Shown here piece after piece: positions 12,441 through 23,600 of a stretch of DNA of 37,865 nucleotides. Positions within the stretch are counted from its first letter, which is position 1. Every line of letters starts with the position of its first letter. A model generated the notes under the pieces. It saw only the letters and a program-made list of their open reading frames with translations. It was not told where the DNA came from and did not search any database. The DNA comes from Acanthamoeba lenticulata. Its lineage: Eukaryota > Discosea > Longamoebia > Acanthamoebidae. The position numbers and the translations under genes are program-made. The stretch is taken from positions 1 through 37,865 of the forward strand of contig NAVB01000623.1 in NCBI GenBank assembly GCA_002179805.1, written 5' to 3'.

Positions 12441-12597
12441 CCGCTACACGAGCGGGTCTGGCAGCCAACAAGAACGTTGTCCAGTCCTTTCCACCTAGCT
12501 CCCGCGTCATAGCTCTCTCCTTTTGCTTTCTCTTTCTCTTGGCGATTGCGCCAGGAACGGGAGGGCCAAGCTCCTGTCCGGGCCCGAGCTAGGCGGC

Positions 12598-15500
12598 TTA
12601 CTGGAGGCGCTCGGCGAGGAGCGACATGTGGGAGTCATAGGTCGTCGTCGGGAGGGACGTGAGGGCGGTCTTGAGCTCCTCCGCGTATTTACAGAACTTG
12701 AGGTCGAGCTGCTCGATGGAGGCCTTGTACTTGGCCCCCTCCACCACCGCCCGCACACTCGCCGCCGCCTCCTTCACCACGCCACCCCGCGCCACGGTGT
12801 GAGCCAGCACGATCGATGAATCCAGCAGTAGGCGGGTGTGCGGGCACCGCACCTTCATCTTGGCGCTCCGCTGCTTCAGGCTGAGGTTGACGTTCTGAAG
12901 CGCAGAGTCTTGGGCGTCGATGTGCTTGGCACAGGTGGCCATGTAGTTGGTAAACACGTGACACGCCGTCAACGCGCGATCCACCACCTGCCCTCAACGC
13001 GTGCCGAGCGCAGTGGTGAGCGGCCCCTCTCTTCTTTGCCAGGTTGCAGGAACGGCGAGCGTACCCGGAAGAGCTTGATGTCGGTGAGGAGGCACAGGCG
13101 CAGGCTCGAGTTGATGCAGTCGTTGTGGAAGCTCAGGATCTGCTCCACGGTGGTGGCTTCGCGCACGCGCTTCTCGAGCTGCCGCCAGTTGGGCTCGATA
13201 ACGTCCAGCAAAAAGTAGCGCTCGAGCGTCGTCACCAGATGCAACATTCTGCACTCGGACGTTCATGTCAGCTGATCGGTGTGCCGCAACACAGAAGGAG
13301 AGGAGGAGTCGGACCGCTGGCGCAAAAGGAAAGTGCGGGTGAGAAGAGGCCGCACGTGGGGCAGCTCCTTCATGGACTGGTGCCAGAGCCACGCGCTATC
13401 GAGGCCGCTGCGGATCCGCTTGCAGTGGAACAAGAGTCGGAACAGGAGCTGGTACTGTGCCAACGCTTTCCTGTGTGCATATTCCAACCACGTAAGTTGG
13501 GGGACTTCGGCTCGCGGGAGAGGATGGATGCTCTGTAATCAACGTACCGGCTCAAGATGAGCGAGACGGGCCACTGGGCCTTGTAGTCGAGCGTCACGCA
13601 GCCAAAGCCTGAGCTCATTCGCGGTCCAGATAGAAAGCGCGTCAGCCAGCAGCTCGCCTCCGGCCCCGCCCCGGACGAGGAAGCGCACCGGTGAGCTTGG
13701 CGTCGAGGGCATCCTTGGAGGCGACGGTCGTATTGAGGAGAGTCTTGTTGTCGTCTGGCGGGGGCGCGTGGATAAGCGAGAGCTGCGTCAGGAGCGAATG
13801 AGACAGGAGCGTGAGCCCCAGGTTGTCCTTGTTGGGATCCTCGACCGCATCAAGCGCGATGTCCAGCTTCGACTTGAGCTTCCACTCAGCGATCTTTGCG
13901 ACATCATTAAGGGATATACGCGTATTGTAGGGGAGAGGAAAGAAAAAAAGGAGGGAGGGGTAGAGGGGAAAAGAAGAAGAAGAAGAAGAGGATATCATTA
14001 AACTTCTTGCTGAGCTCGTCATGTGCCAGCGCCATGAAGTTCTCCACCCAGTTGCCTTGCTCGAGCAGGAAATACTGCTTCAGCGATCTGCGCACAGAGT
14101 GTAGTGAGCCAAAGAGGGCGCCACCGCAGGACGAATTCTCAGGGAGAGACCAGCACGAACCGGAGGTGCGAGATGAGTTGGGACTTGTGCACGATGAGGT
14201 CGAGCAGCTGTGTGTTGGCCCAGCCGTGCACGGCCTCCACCCGCTCCATGATTTCCCGTTCGTTGTGGGTCGCCTCTACGGGAGACGCGTGCGGTGGCGA
14301 CACCGCGAGGCCGCACTCGCGGATGGCGTTGAGGTACTTGCCCGTGAGCAAAATGCTGCACCCGGCCACGCGCGCCCATCAGCCTTCTTCATCTGCCTCC
14401 ATCAACTTGTGTGCGTGTGCATGCGGCCGTACCGAGGGGCTGACTTTTGCAAGAAGGCAGGAATGCACGAGGTCTCTCTAAGCGTGTATCGCTCCTCCCT
14501 GTGCGTGAAGCGATCAGACCAAGACGGCACGCATTCAACAAGGTGGTGGGCACCAATAAGTGTCGTTGAAGTCCGTGGAGACGTCGTTCTTGGACACATC
14601 CCGGTTCTCCATGACGAGGAACTCGTGGTAGGGGTCGTTGATGACGCCCTTGGTGATCCACTGCTGCAGCATGGCCATGTACGGCACACAGGCCTCCTTG
14701 AGGAGGTACAAGATCACGGCTTGCACCGTCCCGTCCCTGCTCGTTCGCAGGCGGCGCAAATATATTTAGAGATTAATGAGTGCGTAACGTGAGTCATGAA
14801 CCCGTGGAAAAGAAGCGTACCCGCTTCGGGTGGTGCCATATCGGTACAGGATGTCGAGCGTGGTGCCACCGCTCGCTTTCAGGCGGTCGATCTCCTTTGC
14901 AAACACGTACAACGTGTCAAAGGTCGACGTTTGCTTCTGAAGGTAGAGCCACATCGACTGCCATGGCCCCACGTTCGGGTCAGACCAAAAGACACAAGCC
15001 AAGAACTCGAGAAGACAGAGCAAGGAGACATCGTACGTGGAGGGTGAGCTCTTCGCGGTCGTAGAGGGTCTCGAGCTGGGCGATGAAAGCCAGGTAGCGC
15101 TGGATTCATACATGGCAGCACAGCTTGAAGTCAGCCCAAGGGATGCACCGCAGTATCACTAATGAAGCTTGGCAGCACCTTTAGGAGAGTGTTCAACGCG
15201 GAGGCCAGGGCCTGGTTGCACATGCTGCGCTCGTAGAGGTGCTGGCTGTGCACGAACCTGGCCAAGTAGATGTACTTGGCGAACAGCGGCAGCATCCCGC
15301 GCACCTGTTCGTTGTGCGAACGTTCTAGGTATTCGCCAGCGTGAGGGCGGGGGGATTGTGACACGCACACGATGATCAAACGTACGGAGGTTTTCGGGCA
15401 GGGAGAACTGAGCTTCACCGTTCTTGTCGAGCTTCACGCGTATGTATTTGCCTTCGGTTCCCTAGCGTTCAACACCACCAGTGCAGTGTGAGCCTCGGAC

Positions 15501-15930
15501 GTGAGCAAAGCCCAGCAACAAGCATCGTACGACGGCCACGAACAGAAGGTCGTTGAGTAGCACGAGCTCCTGCACGCGCGTGGGCATGTTCCCCAGCTCC
15601 ACTCTCTGGTATCGCGCAGGCGAGTAAGCGCATCGCAAGGAGGGTGGCTGGCTAGGCGACTGAAGCAGGTACCCGAAGGGCTGCCTCCTGAGCTTCCTGC
15701 GATGAGAAGTCGTCGAGGTCATCGTCGGGCGAGTCTGACCGCAAGAAGGACCCATTGAGGAATGGTCGTTCAACCAACCAAGGAGAAGCGGTCATTGTAA
15801 CCGGGCTCGGCACAACAGTGCGAGATGGAGGTGCTTTGATGTCCTGCAATTTGCTTAACACCTCCCGCGTGGCGGCAGCAGCGGCCCGAGAGCTCGCGGA
15901 TCGAGAGCCACTCCGCGGCTGCCACAACAA
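12598..15930 (-). CDS. TUBGCP2: gamma-tubulin complex component 2 (GCP2/Spc97)
   Basis: GCP2 and GCP3 form the V-shaped gamma-tubulin small complex that nucleates microtubules. Reading leftward: the start MLWQPRSGSRSA at 15930, then WLVERPFLNGSFL and LGNMPTRVQELVLLNDLLF, which match GCP2 N-terminal motifs; AKYIYLARFVHSQ and ALNTLLKVLP (Grip1); DGTVQAVILYLLKE, WITKGVINDPYHEFLV and NDTYW; LTGKYLNAIRECG; KQYFLLEQGNWVENF; and in Grip2 LDYKAQWPVSLILS and ALAQYQLLFRLLFHCK. The last exon ends SLLAERLQ at 12598. At least ten introns interrupt it, one with a GAA-rich stretch on the plus strand. GCP3 shares the fold, but FDYK-QWPLSL-type sequence and the early ERP motif favour GCP2. Plus-strand open frames opposite it (for example 14007-14792) are shadows. 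Confidence 0.93.
13972..13990 (+). repeat. GAA microsatellite in a GCP2 intron
   Basis: A short run of AGA/GAA units; on the coding (minus) strand it is a CTT-rich pyrimidine tract shortly after the donor side of an intron. Confidence 0.6.
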
Positions 15931-16280
15931 AAAGGACTAAGAGGGAACACCAAAACCATTCTCGAGAACATTTGTAGTTGTACCTTTGTCCCCCCTTCTT
16001 GCACGCTGCTGACCTCGGTCGCAGAACGTTGCATGGTTCGTTCCATTCACGACCAATTTTTGGACCAGAGCAATCGTGGCCGCGGCGTCCGATTTTTTGG
16101 TGGATCTTTTGGCGCGCTTTTGGTATTGCTGCTTGGCATACCGAAAATCGTTGTACTCCGCGCTATGTCCGCCTGTGATTACATTCAAGGGCCTCCGTTG
16201 GTCTTGCTTTCTGCTTTCTTTGTCCTCTTCTTGTTCCGTTACTGGCTTCGGCACAGTTTGTTCATTGCATCGCATACTGC
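15931..16280. promoter_or_regulatory. divergent intergenic region GCP2 / PsbP-like gene
   Basis: 350 bp between the chosen starts of two divergent genes. A plus-strand open frame begins at an ATG at 16033 and runs in frame into the downstream gene, encoding a hydrophobic, poorly gene-like stretch. It may be 5' UTR or an N-terminal membrane extension. No clear TATA box seen. Confidence 0.4.
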
Positions 16281-19073
16281 CATGTGGAAGCTGTTAGGCT
16301 ATGGAGAAGATGATAAGAATGCGGACTCAGTGGCCGCGCCGCAGCAGCTGACCATGGTCAGATCGAGAGCGGTCCGCAACCAGCAAGCGGCGGAAAAGGG
16401 AGGAGCATCGGGTGGACAATTCATCACCTGCGAGTTTAAATCGCACGGCATCAGGCTTGACTACCCAAAGGACTGGAGCGTGGTGGAAGAAGAGAGAAAA
16501 ATCATCTTCTACAGCCCCTCAGATCGCAACATCTCCATCAACCTGATCGTCGGTGTCGTGGCCTTTGGCACGGATCTTGATGAGCTCACCACTCAAGCCG
16601 TTGAAATGTTCGTTTAGCCACTCCTCTTGTATTGGTGAATAGTGTTTGCATAATGGCTGAACGCGTAACGCACGCTCGGCGTTGCAGGCCAAGAAAGCTG
16701 ATGTCAAAGGGCGTACTCGACCCGTCGTCATTACCGCTGGACGTTGTGGACTTCACCATGCTGGGCCGGCCCGCTCGCAGCTTCACCTACAAGGTCGATA
16801 TTAGCGGAAAACGGTTCGTCACTTGCGTTTTGTCCTTCCCCGCACGCAGCATGAGTCGGCTGATCCCTGCTACGACAGTCAAGTGGAACAGTCGTGGACC
16901 GAGAACAGAGGCCGCTCCTTCATCGTCACTCGTTCCGCGCCTGGTACCCAACTCTATTCCCACGTGCATTTGCAAGAAGACTGACACGCGTAATTGCCGC
17001 TTTGTAGAGAAGGTGTACGAGACACACAAGCCGACGTTTGATCGTCTCGTCCAGTCCCTCGCGTTCCTCTCCAAGGTGAGCCCTCTCTCTTCTAATACTC
17101 GCATGCTGGACTAGTCTTTTCTCTGTTTTCTTCTTCTCTTACACGAGCGGCGGCGTTCGTCTACAGGAAGCTGAGGAGTATGAGCCACCGGCGGAAGAAC
17201 GTAAGCGTGCGGCTCGCCTCCGACGAAGCCAGCCCGGACAGTTCACGAGTCACGAGGCCATGTATTTGTCCAAGCCAGGCGTGTTAATCTACACTACCTA
17301 CGAGGACTACGCCAAGCGGTTCCGAGTGAGGTATGACACCTTGACTCTTCGTCTGCCATGCTGGTCAAGCGACGCGTGTCTCATTTCTCCCTCCCTCACG
17401 CATTGAAGATATCCGGGCATCTTCGAACCGGATGACTCGGAGGGCGGCGTCATCTTCAAGCTGAGCCTGTACGAAGAATCCTCTATTTTCTCCAGTGATG
17501 GTAGTGTCTCCTTACGCGGTAGAACAAATTTGATGTGGCAGGCGGCCGAAGAATGCCAAGCCTGAAGAGAAAAAGGATGATGAGAGTGAGAAGGAGGCCA
17601 AGCAGCGGAGGCTCAGGGAGGCGCTCGAAGCTGTGCGAATCAGTGTCACGGTGAACGCGCTCCGATCCGAGGGTGACCACATTGACCACGTGCGGCGCCT
17701 GGCCATTGGCGCCGAGGTCTCTTCCGCGGAAACAAAGTTGGCTGGTTTGCTTTCCTCTGTTCCTTTGTGTTGTCGTTCCTTGAATGAAGGGCCTGCAGCA
17801 TGGCACTCAACTTTTTGTCATATGCAGGCCAGGCCGCCCGAAAGCTGACGTATCGCGCCAGCGTCGACGGGCAGGTCCGGCAACACACCGACGTGCTCAC
17901 CGTCAAATACGGTACCAACCTTCATCTTATTCTACATTGATCTGAATCTGAACGTTAGCTTCAAATGATTTAACGTGTATCTCTCTTGCTTTTGCAGACC
18001 AATTGTACATCGTTTCGTTGAGCCATCCGTACCATGACGCGCAAGATCCTCAGGCGGAGGCCGAGGCTGAAGCCGAGAGCGAGGCCCACACCTACTTCTT
18101 TGGCCACATCCTCCGACAGGTGCGCTGCTGACTGCTCTTACCGCCCTTCCCACTGCGCCAGGGCCTAACGAACCGCCTTGTGCAGTTTGAGTTCATTGAC
18201 GAATCCACGCCGTCCAAGGCCAAGATGGCCCTCTATCAAAACCACACCACGCACCCCAAGGCACACTCTCTTCCTACGCAGCTGACCTCAATAATACGAT
18301 TTCTCTCTGACCGTGAGTTGTTGCTCCTGGGGCGTCGCGTGTAACAGATCGCAATCGAGTTTCCGCAGGAGACTTACCAGATCCAGCCCAACATGGGTGG
18401 TCCCTTCCTCGTCACCCTTTTGCACTTTGCCGACCAGGAGGAGGACGATCCCAAGGGCAAGGGAAAGGCCAAGGGAAAGGCCAAGCCCAAGGCGCACGAT
18501 CCCAAGACGCCCACCTCTATGGTCGGCCTCATCGTAAGCCCTCTCCCCGAGACGGGCGATAAATCTGGTATGTTAACATACCAGATAACCAAGCAGAAAG
18601 AACCACCTCTTGCAGTCCGCTTGCTCATGCCTCCCGTTCTATGCAGTGTGGAATCTGGACAAGTTCGGAACGATGATCAAGAACCAGCTGCGCCAGAAGG
18701 GCGGCAACTGCCGCATCCTGTCCGAAGGTGACATCACCATCACCAACGGGCGCATGAAGGGCCGTGAAATCGTCTACGTCGCCGGTACGGATGCAGTTCC
18801 CTCGCCTTGAGCTGTTCCCGCAATCATTGCTGTGCTTACATGAAGCTCACTTCTGCGTCACATTGCTACACAACAGATGCTCAACAACCTGGAGGGCCGC
18901 AGCAGGGCATGAACAAGGGACTGGCCATGCAGCAAATGCGATGCGTACAGAGGGCCTATCTCTTTGGAACAATGTCCTACGTGCTCCTCTTCCAAGCTAT
19001 GGACGCCACCTTCGACGAAGAGTGGGCTCACGCCGAGCCTGTTATCGGCTCCTTCCAGTTCTTCTCGTCGTAA
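16281..19073 (+). CDS. protein with three PsbP/DUF1795-like domains
   Basis: Many short exons encode three successive copies of one fold pattern. Copy 1 (about 16420-17075): HGIRLDYPKDWSV, FYSPSDRNISINLIVG, VVDFTMLGRPARSFTYKV, FIVTRSAPGTQLYS, FDRLVQSLAF. Copy 2 (about 17280-18225): YAKRFRVRYPGIFEPDD, GVIFKLSLYEES, AARKLTYRASVDGQ, LYIVSLSHPYHD, ILRQFEFID. Copy 3 (about 18340-19073): IAIEFPQETYQIQPN, GGPFLVTLLHFAD, MKGREIVYVA, AYLFGTMSYVLLF, EPVIGSFQFFSS-stop. Each has an opening strand, a D-x-tyrosine-rich core, a G-R/K aromatic strand, a Tyr-x-hydrophobic strand and a closing 'SF-F' helix, as in PsbP, Mog1 and DUF1795 proteins. Exon 1 ends 16607, exon 2 starts 16688, exon 3 near 16879. No signal peptide is certain. 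Family assignment is by pattern, not search; function unknown. Start at 16281 rather than 16033 is a judgement. Confidence 0.55.
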
Positions 19074-19170
19074 GGCATTTTTTTTTTCTCTTTTTTCCCT
19101 TGTGCCAAACGGAAGAAATAAACGCTGAAAATACGCAATTTTTGCACCACTCGGCGCACGAAGGTACAAG

Positions 19171-20210
19171 ATGGAGCAGAAAGCGGTCGCGGAAAAGATG
19201 GCCACACCGGAGCTGGGCCACCTTTCGGCAACGGACTATGAGCGTGTGTACGAACCCGCACATGACACCTTCCTCTTTCTCGACGCTCTGCAACTCGACG
19301 CTCCCTTCTTGCGTGCCCGTCGTCCCGCCGTGTGTCTCGAGGTCGGGTACTGTCTCCCACCATGTTTAGCATCTCCTCTCTTCGTGGCCCTCCCTTCCCC
19401 ATTTGTGCAGCTCGCAGTAACAACGTTGCAACAGGTCGGGAAGTGGTTGCGTTATCAGCTTCTTGGCCAAGGAGGTACTGCGTGGATGCCCAGCAAGCTT
19501 CTTTGCCACAGACCTCAACCTCCACGCAGCTGAGGCCACCGACGCTACGGCCCGCGCCAACGGGGTACGCATGAACCAGCCTGCCATCAGCGCTCCAATG
19601 GCGGACCACTGACCGCGCTGCTGCTGGCACTGGCAGGTGCAAGTGAACTGCGTGCGCACGGATCTCTTATCGGGGCTCGAGCGTGCGCGAGGGAAGGTCG
19701 ACGTGCTCCTCTTCAACCCGCCCTACGTGCCGACAGATGACGAGGAGGTACAAACCGGATAGTACCCCTTGCTGTGTGCAGCTTGGGTTCGCTTCCTCAA
19801 CTATGCGGTCTAGGTGGGCAGTAAGGGCATCGAAGCCGCTTGGGCTGGCGGTTTGAACGGACGGCGAGTGCTGGATCGACTACTTCCCCAGTTGCCTGTA
19901 TCCCCCCCTCTCTCTCTCTCTCTCTCTTTGGAGCTCTTCTGAATGTGAGGGCCGGCTCTAAACGAACCACACCAGGAACTGTTGTCGGGGCAGGGCTGCT
20001 TCTACCTGGTGGTCGTGCGCGAGAACAAACCGGAGGAGATCCAGGCCCTCCTAGCTCGGGCCGGCTTCGCCTGCAAGGCACGTTCCCGTTGTTCCCGGGA
20101 GGGACATCTGCATTGGGCGCACGCTTACGCGTGTGCTCGTGCAGAGTGTGCTTTCACGTACGGCGTTCAACGAACACCTCTCCATACTCCGATTCTGGCG
20201 AGGCGAGTGA
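19171..20210 (+). CDS. N6AMT1: eRF1 glutamine methyltransferase (HemK2/N6AMT1/Mtq2)
   Basis: A SAM-dependent class I methyltransferase that methylates the GGQ glutamine of release factor eRF1; in other eukaryotes it needs the small partner TRM112. Order of motifs: DYERVYEPAHDTFLFLDAL, CLEVGSGSGCVISFL (SAM loop, split by an intron), FFATDLNLHAAEATDATA, VDVLLFNPPYVPTDDEE with the substrate-binding NPPY, VGSKGIEAAWAGGLNGRRV, GCFYLVVVRENKPEEI, and the C-terminus SVLSRTAFNEHLSILRFW. The last exon is 20145-20210 after a GC-AG intron. Size is about the usual 210-220 residues. It starts about 100 bp after the previous gene's stop on the same strand, so the intergenic space is minimal. Confidence 0.95.
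19909..19927 (+). repeat. TC microsatellite in N6AMT1 intron
   Basis: An uninterrupted run of TC dinucleotides between the exon ending QLP and the exon starting ELLSGQGCFYLV. It acts as, or overlaps, the pyrimidine tract of that intron. Confidence 0.7.
20078..20144 (+). other. GC-AG intron in N6AMT1
   Basis: The exon ends GGC TTC GCC TGC AAG at 20077 and the last exon starts AGT GTG CTT at 20145, in phase 0. The donor is GCACGT, the same as in IDI. Using the GT inside it gives the wrong frame for the conserved C-terminus. Confidence 0.7.
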
Positions 20211-20688
20211 GCAGGAGGACCACTGGAGGGCCAGCTCCGGACAGGAAGAGAGAAATAAAACAAACCCCGACCCAAAAGCCGGCTCCGCTTTCCCACAATT
20301 GCGGCGCGACGCTGGTGGATGAAGTGGCCGACGGGCGCACTCTGTTCGATATGTCATTTCACACAAAGCCAAGCGGTTTATAGAGTTGCAACGTGTGTAG
20401 TCCTCTTCAATGAGGGGGTGGTCTTCGTCGCTGGGGTACCACCTACCACTGCACGTTGGGCTAAGTGATCGCGATAGCGAGGTGCCGGGCTATTCACTCA
20501 CCTTCCCCCCAGTGGGAGGAGTGGGTCGCCGCCTTGGCCTAAATTCTTTTCTCAAACAAATCAAAAATAAAATAACATGACTCTCAAGCCGCAAGCGGCG
20601 ACGACCTTGTTGGGTTTTGAGGTATTTTAGTTTTTATTTCATTTTTCTTGAGTTAATCTTGTGGAAAAGAGAGTAGAGCGTCACAACA
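20211..20688. other. intergenic region N6AMT1-Sec15
   Basis: 478 bp without a supported gene. It holds a candidate poly(A) signal AATAAA at 20254-20259, a GC-rich hairpin-dense block (20400-20545, listed separately), then an AT-rich stretch before the Sec15 start with a GCCGC/GCGGC hairpin at 20588-20599. Confidence 0.6.
20400..20545 (+). ncRNA. candidate structured RNA (unidentified)
   Basis: Several local stems lie close together: CCTC/GAGG (20402-20405 with 20412-20415), GGTGGT/ACCACC (20417-20422 with 20438-20443), a TCGC-GATA-GCGA hairpin (20469-20480) enclosed by AGTGA/TCACT (20464-20468 with 20494-20498), and CCCACT-type pairing near 20510-20525. A T-rich ATTCTTTTCTC follows. I compared it by eye with U1, U2, U4, U5, U6, 5S and SRP RNA and found no match. 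It may simply be 3' UTR or upstream promoter sequence. Confidence 0.2.
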
Positions 20689-23600
20689 ATGAGCGATCAC
20701 GATGAGAAGAAGGCACGAAAGAAAAGAGAGAAGCTTGAGAAGAAGCTGGCGGCCTCAGAGGGAAAGCGGCAGACCAAGCTTTCTCGCACCGGCTCGGCGT
20801 ACTTTCAGGACAAATCCGACGGGGGCGGTAGCGAATCTCCTGGCAGGTTGAAGCGTCTCGCATCTATGTCTTCGCGTAACCTATCGGTGCCTTACAAAAA
20901 GAGTGCTGCAGCCTCTTCCTCCAATTTGGCTGCGTCGAACCACACCTCGAGTGATGATGTCGCACGGAAAAGCAACTCTCGAGCCGCCAACAAGCTCAAG
21001 CGACTCTCTGCCTCCTTCGATCCGCGCAAAGGGTTTGCTATGGGTGGCAGTGCACGCGCGCTGAAGGCGGACCGGTTCGACAGCGTGACCCGATCCGATG
21101 ACGAAGAGAGCAGCGGTGCTAGCGACACTGATACGTCCTCTTCAGATGCTATGCTGGCCAAGTACCTCCCGTTCCTGGCCCCCGCCGCCACCAAGGTTGT
21201 CGCCGAAGCCATGGCGTCTTCTCCTCCTGCCTCCAGCAGCACCACCACCGCCAGCGCCAGCACGTCTGCCATTACCGCCCTCGACTTGGTCAGTCCCTTC
21301 GGCGACGAAGATGACTCCACCCTGCCCGGTACAGCGGTCTTTGTGTTGTCGTGACATAACTTGCCGGGACAAGCGCTCACTGTCTCACTTCCTCCTCTGG
21401 ATGATGCTCTCAGAGGAGGGAGGCGAGGAGGCGCAGGATGCCATCCTCAGCCTTATCGAAAGCGAGTCCCTTGGGCCCACGTTTCGGTAATCATCGCTCT
21501 CCCTTCCTCCTGGCGCGCCTCCTTTGGCGTGAAGGCAAGGGTCCTGATCTACTTCCTGTCAGATCGGTATTCGAACAAGAGAAGGAGCAGGACTTCATTC
21601 GCACGTTGGCGCTCTTCATCCGCGGCAAGCGGAAAGAGATTGAAAATGTCTGCAACTTCCACTACCAGGTGCGGAGTGTTGCGAATGGAACAGACGCTTG
21701 TAGCTGCGCTGCCATGTCTTACACAACTGGGCGACACGGGAAACAGGAGTTCATTCACAGCGTGGACGAGCTGCTCGCGCTGCGCACGGAGACGGCGCAG
21801 CTCAAGGATGACATCGTGCAACTCAACTCGCAGATCCAGGCCACGGGCGCTTCCCTCCTCGATAAAGTGCGCGTGGCCTGTGTTGTGGAATACACTCCGC
21901 AGTGTGCTGATGACGATCGCCGTTTTGGACTGTGTGGTCTAGTCGCAAGCTCTGCTGCGGCTGCGAGCCACGCACGCCAACATCAACACGGCTATCGAGG
22001 AGCTGTCGCGCTGTGTCTTTGTGTTCCACCAGTGCGAGCAAGCCAACCGACAGATCAAGGATGGCCAGTTTTACAAGGCCCTCCGAGTAACCCTCCCCTT
22101 TTATATATTTAAGATTCTCTTTTTCTTTCTGATATCCCTTTGACCTCCCCGTTGATGCTGGCACAGGTGCTGGATGAGATCGAGCGACAGTCGCTGCCTC
22201 AGCTGCCACAGTACGAGTTTGTCAAGTACCTCGAAAGCAAGATCCCGGCGCTCAAGGAGACCATCAAGAAGTACGTGACCGACGAGTTCAACGAGTGGCT
22301 GGTCAGGTGCGTCCCATAAAGAAGCATCACCTCCCGACGTGTTCGCTCGCGCTTTGTTCTGATCATTTCTGCACCATCTTAGCATGCGTGAGCACGCGCG
22401 GGACGTCGGAGCGCTGGCCATGGAGCAGATGACCATGCAGCTCAAGGAGGAGCTGCGACTCAGGCAAGAGCTGCAGGTTTCTTCTCTTTTTCTTCTCTTT
22501 TTTTTCTTTCCTCTCTGGCCATGCGGGGGGGGGAGGGGAAGGGCTTGGGCCTCACCATACGAGCGCTCCGCTGCAGGATACTGTATATAGCGCCGCCCAG
22601 GACGAGCTCGCTCCAGCAGCGCAGGATGATGGCGGCAAAAAGCGGCGGCGAAAGAAGGACGCTCAGGTCCGACAGCGCAGCGGGACCAAGGGCAAGGACT
22701 CTGCCCTGGGCCAAGCCGATGACGCCGCTTTGCAAGATCGTGCGCTTGCGCCCCGGCCCCTTCCCCAGAGGCCATGACTGACCTCCGTCCCCGGCCTGGA
22801 CGCAGAGGGCATATTCCAGCGGGTGGGCGTGACGTTCACGCCCGTGTACAAGTGTATTCACATCTACGACAGCCTCTCCTCCCTCGCCGAGTTTGAAACC
22901 TACTACCAGTACACGCGCCAGGTGCGCTTCCCGCTCCTCTTCCTCTTCCTCTTCCTCCTCGACCTGCGCTGCGTTAGGGCGGCCGACGCGTCTGACTCCC
23001 TCTGGGCAGCTGCAAGCGCACCTGGTGCAGCAGGGGCCTGCGGGCCCGGCCTTCCTGGCCAGCCGGCGCGCCTACGAGTCCTACTTCCACCAGATCACAG
23101 GCTTCTTCGTGGTGGAGGCCCATGTGTGGCACACGACCCACAACCTCATCCTGCCCTCCACCGTACGCGCTCACACTTCCGCAGCCCTTTGCCTTTGGTC
23201 CCCGCGCCCATTTCTCGGTCGGCTCACGACGGCTGGTGGTCGGCGCGCAGGTGAAAGGCTGGTGGGAGACGGCGGCGCACCGGATCCGGGCGGCGCTGCA
23301 GGAGCAGGTCACCACGTACTGCCGCGACGTGGTGGTCCTGCAGCAGCTGCGCGACTTTGTGTTCCTCTTCATGCGCACCATCAGCGCCTACGGCTACGAC
23401 GTGTCGATGCTGCAGGACTTCTTCACCCACATGCGCGACAAGTACATCGACCTCGCCACCCAGTCCTATCGCGACGAGTTCCTCACCGTAAGCCTCCTCG
23501 TCCTCCTTCGTCCGCCTCGTGCCCGATTGAGCTTCTCGTTGTTGACGGCCATCCGTGTGTTCGTGCGCGTGGGGGAGCAGGTGATGGAGAGGGAGACGTT

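Noticed and set aside
14007..14792. A 261-codon plus-strand frame opposite GCP2
   Set aside because: It lies antisense to well-conserved GCP2 exons and also spans their introns.
16033..16280. N-terminal membrane extension of the PsbP-like protein
   Set aside because: The in-frame stretch is hydrophobic but irregular, and it occupies the divergent promoter next to GCP2; the ATG at 16281 begins more gene-like sequence. Not excluded.
20400..20545. Identification as 5S, U1-U6 or SRP RNA
   Set aside because: None of the invariant segments of these RNAs (for example ACUUACCUG, the U6 core or the SRP helix 8 GAAAC) is present on either strand.
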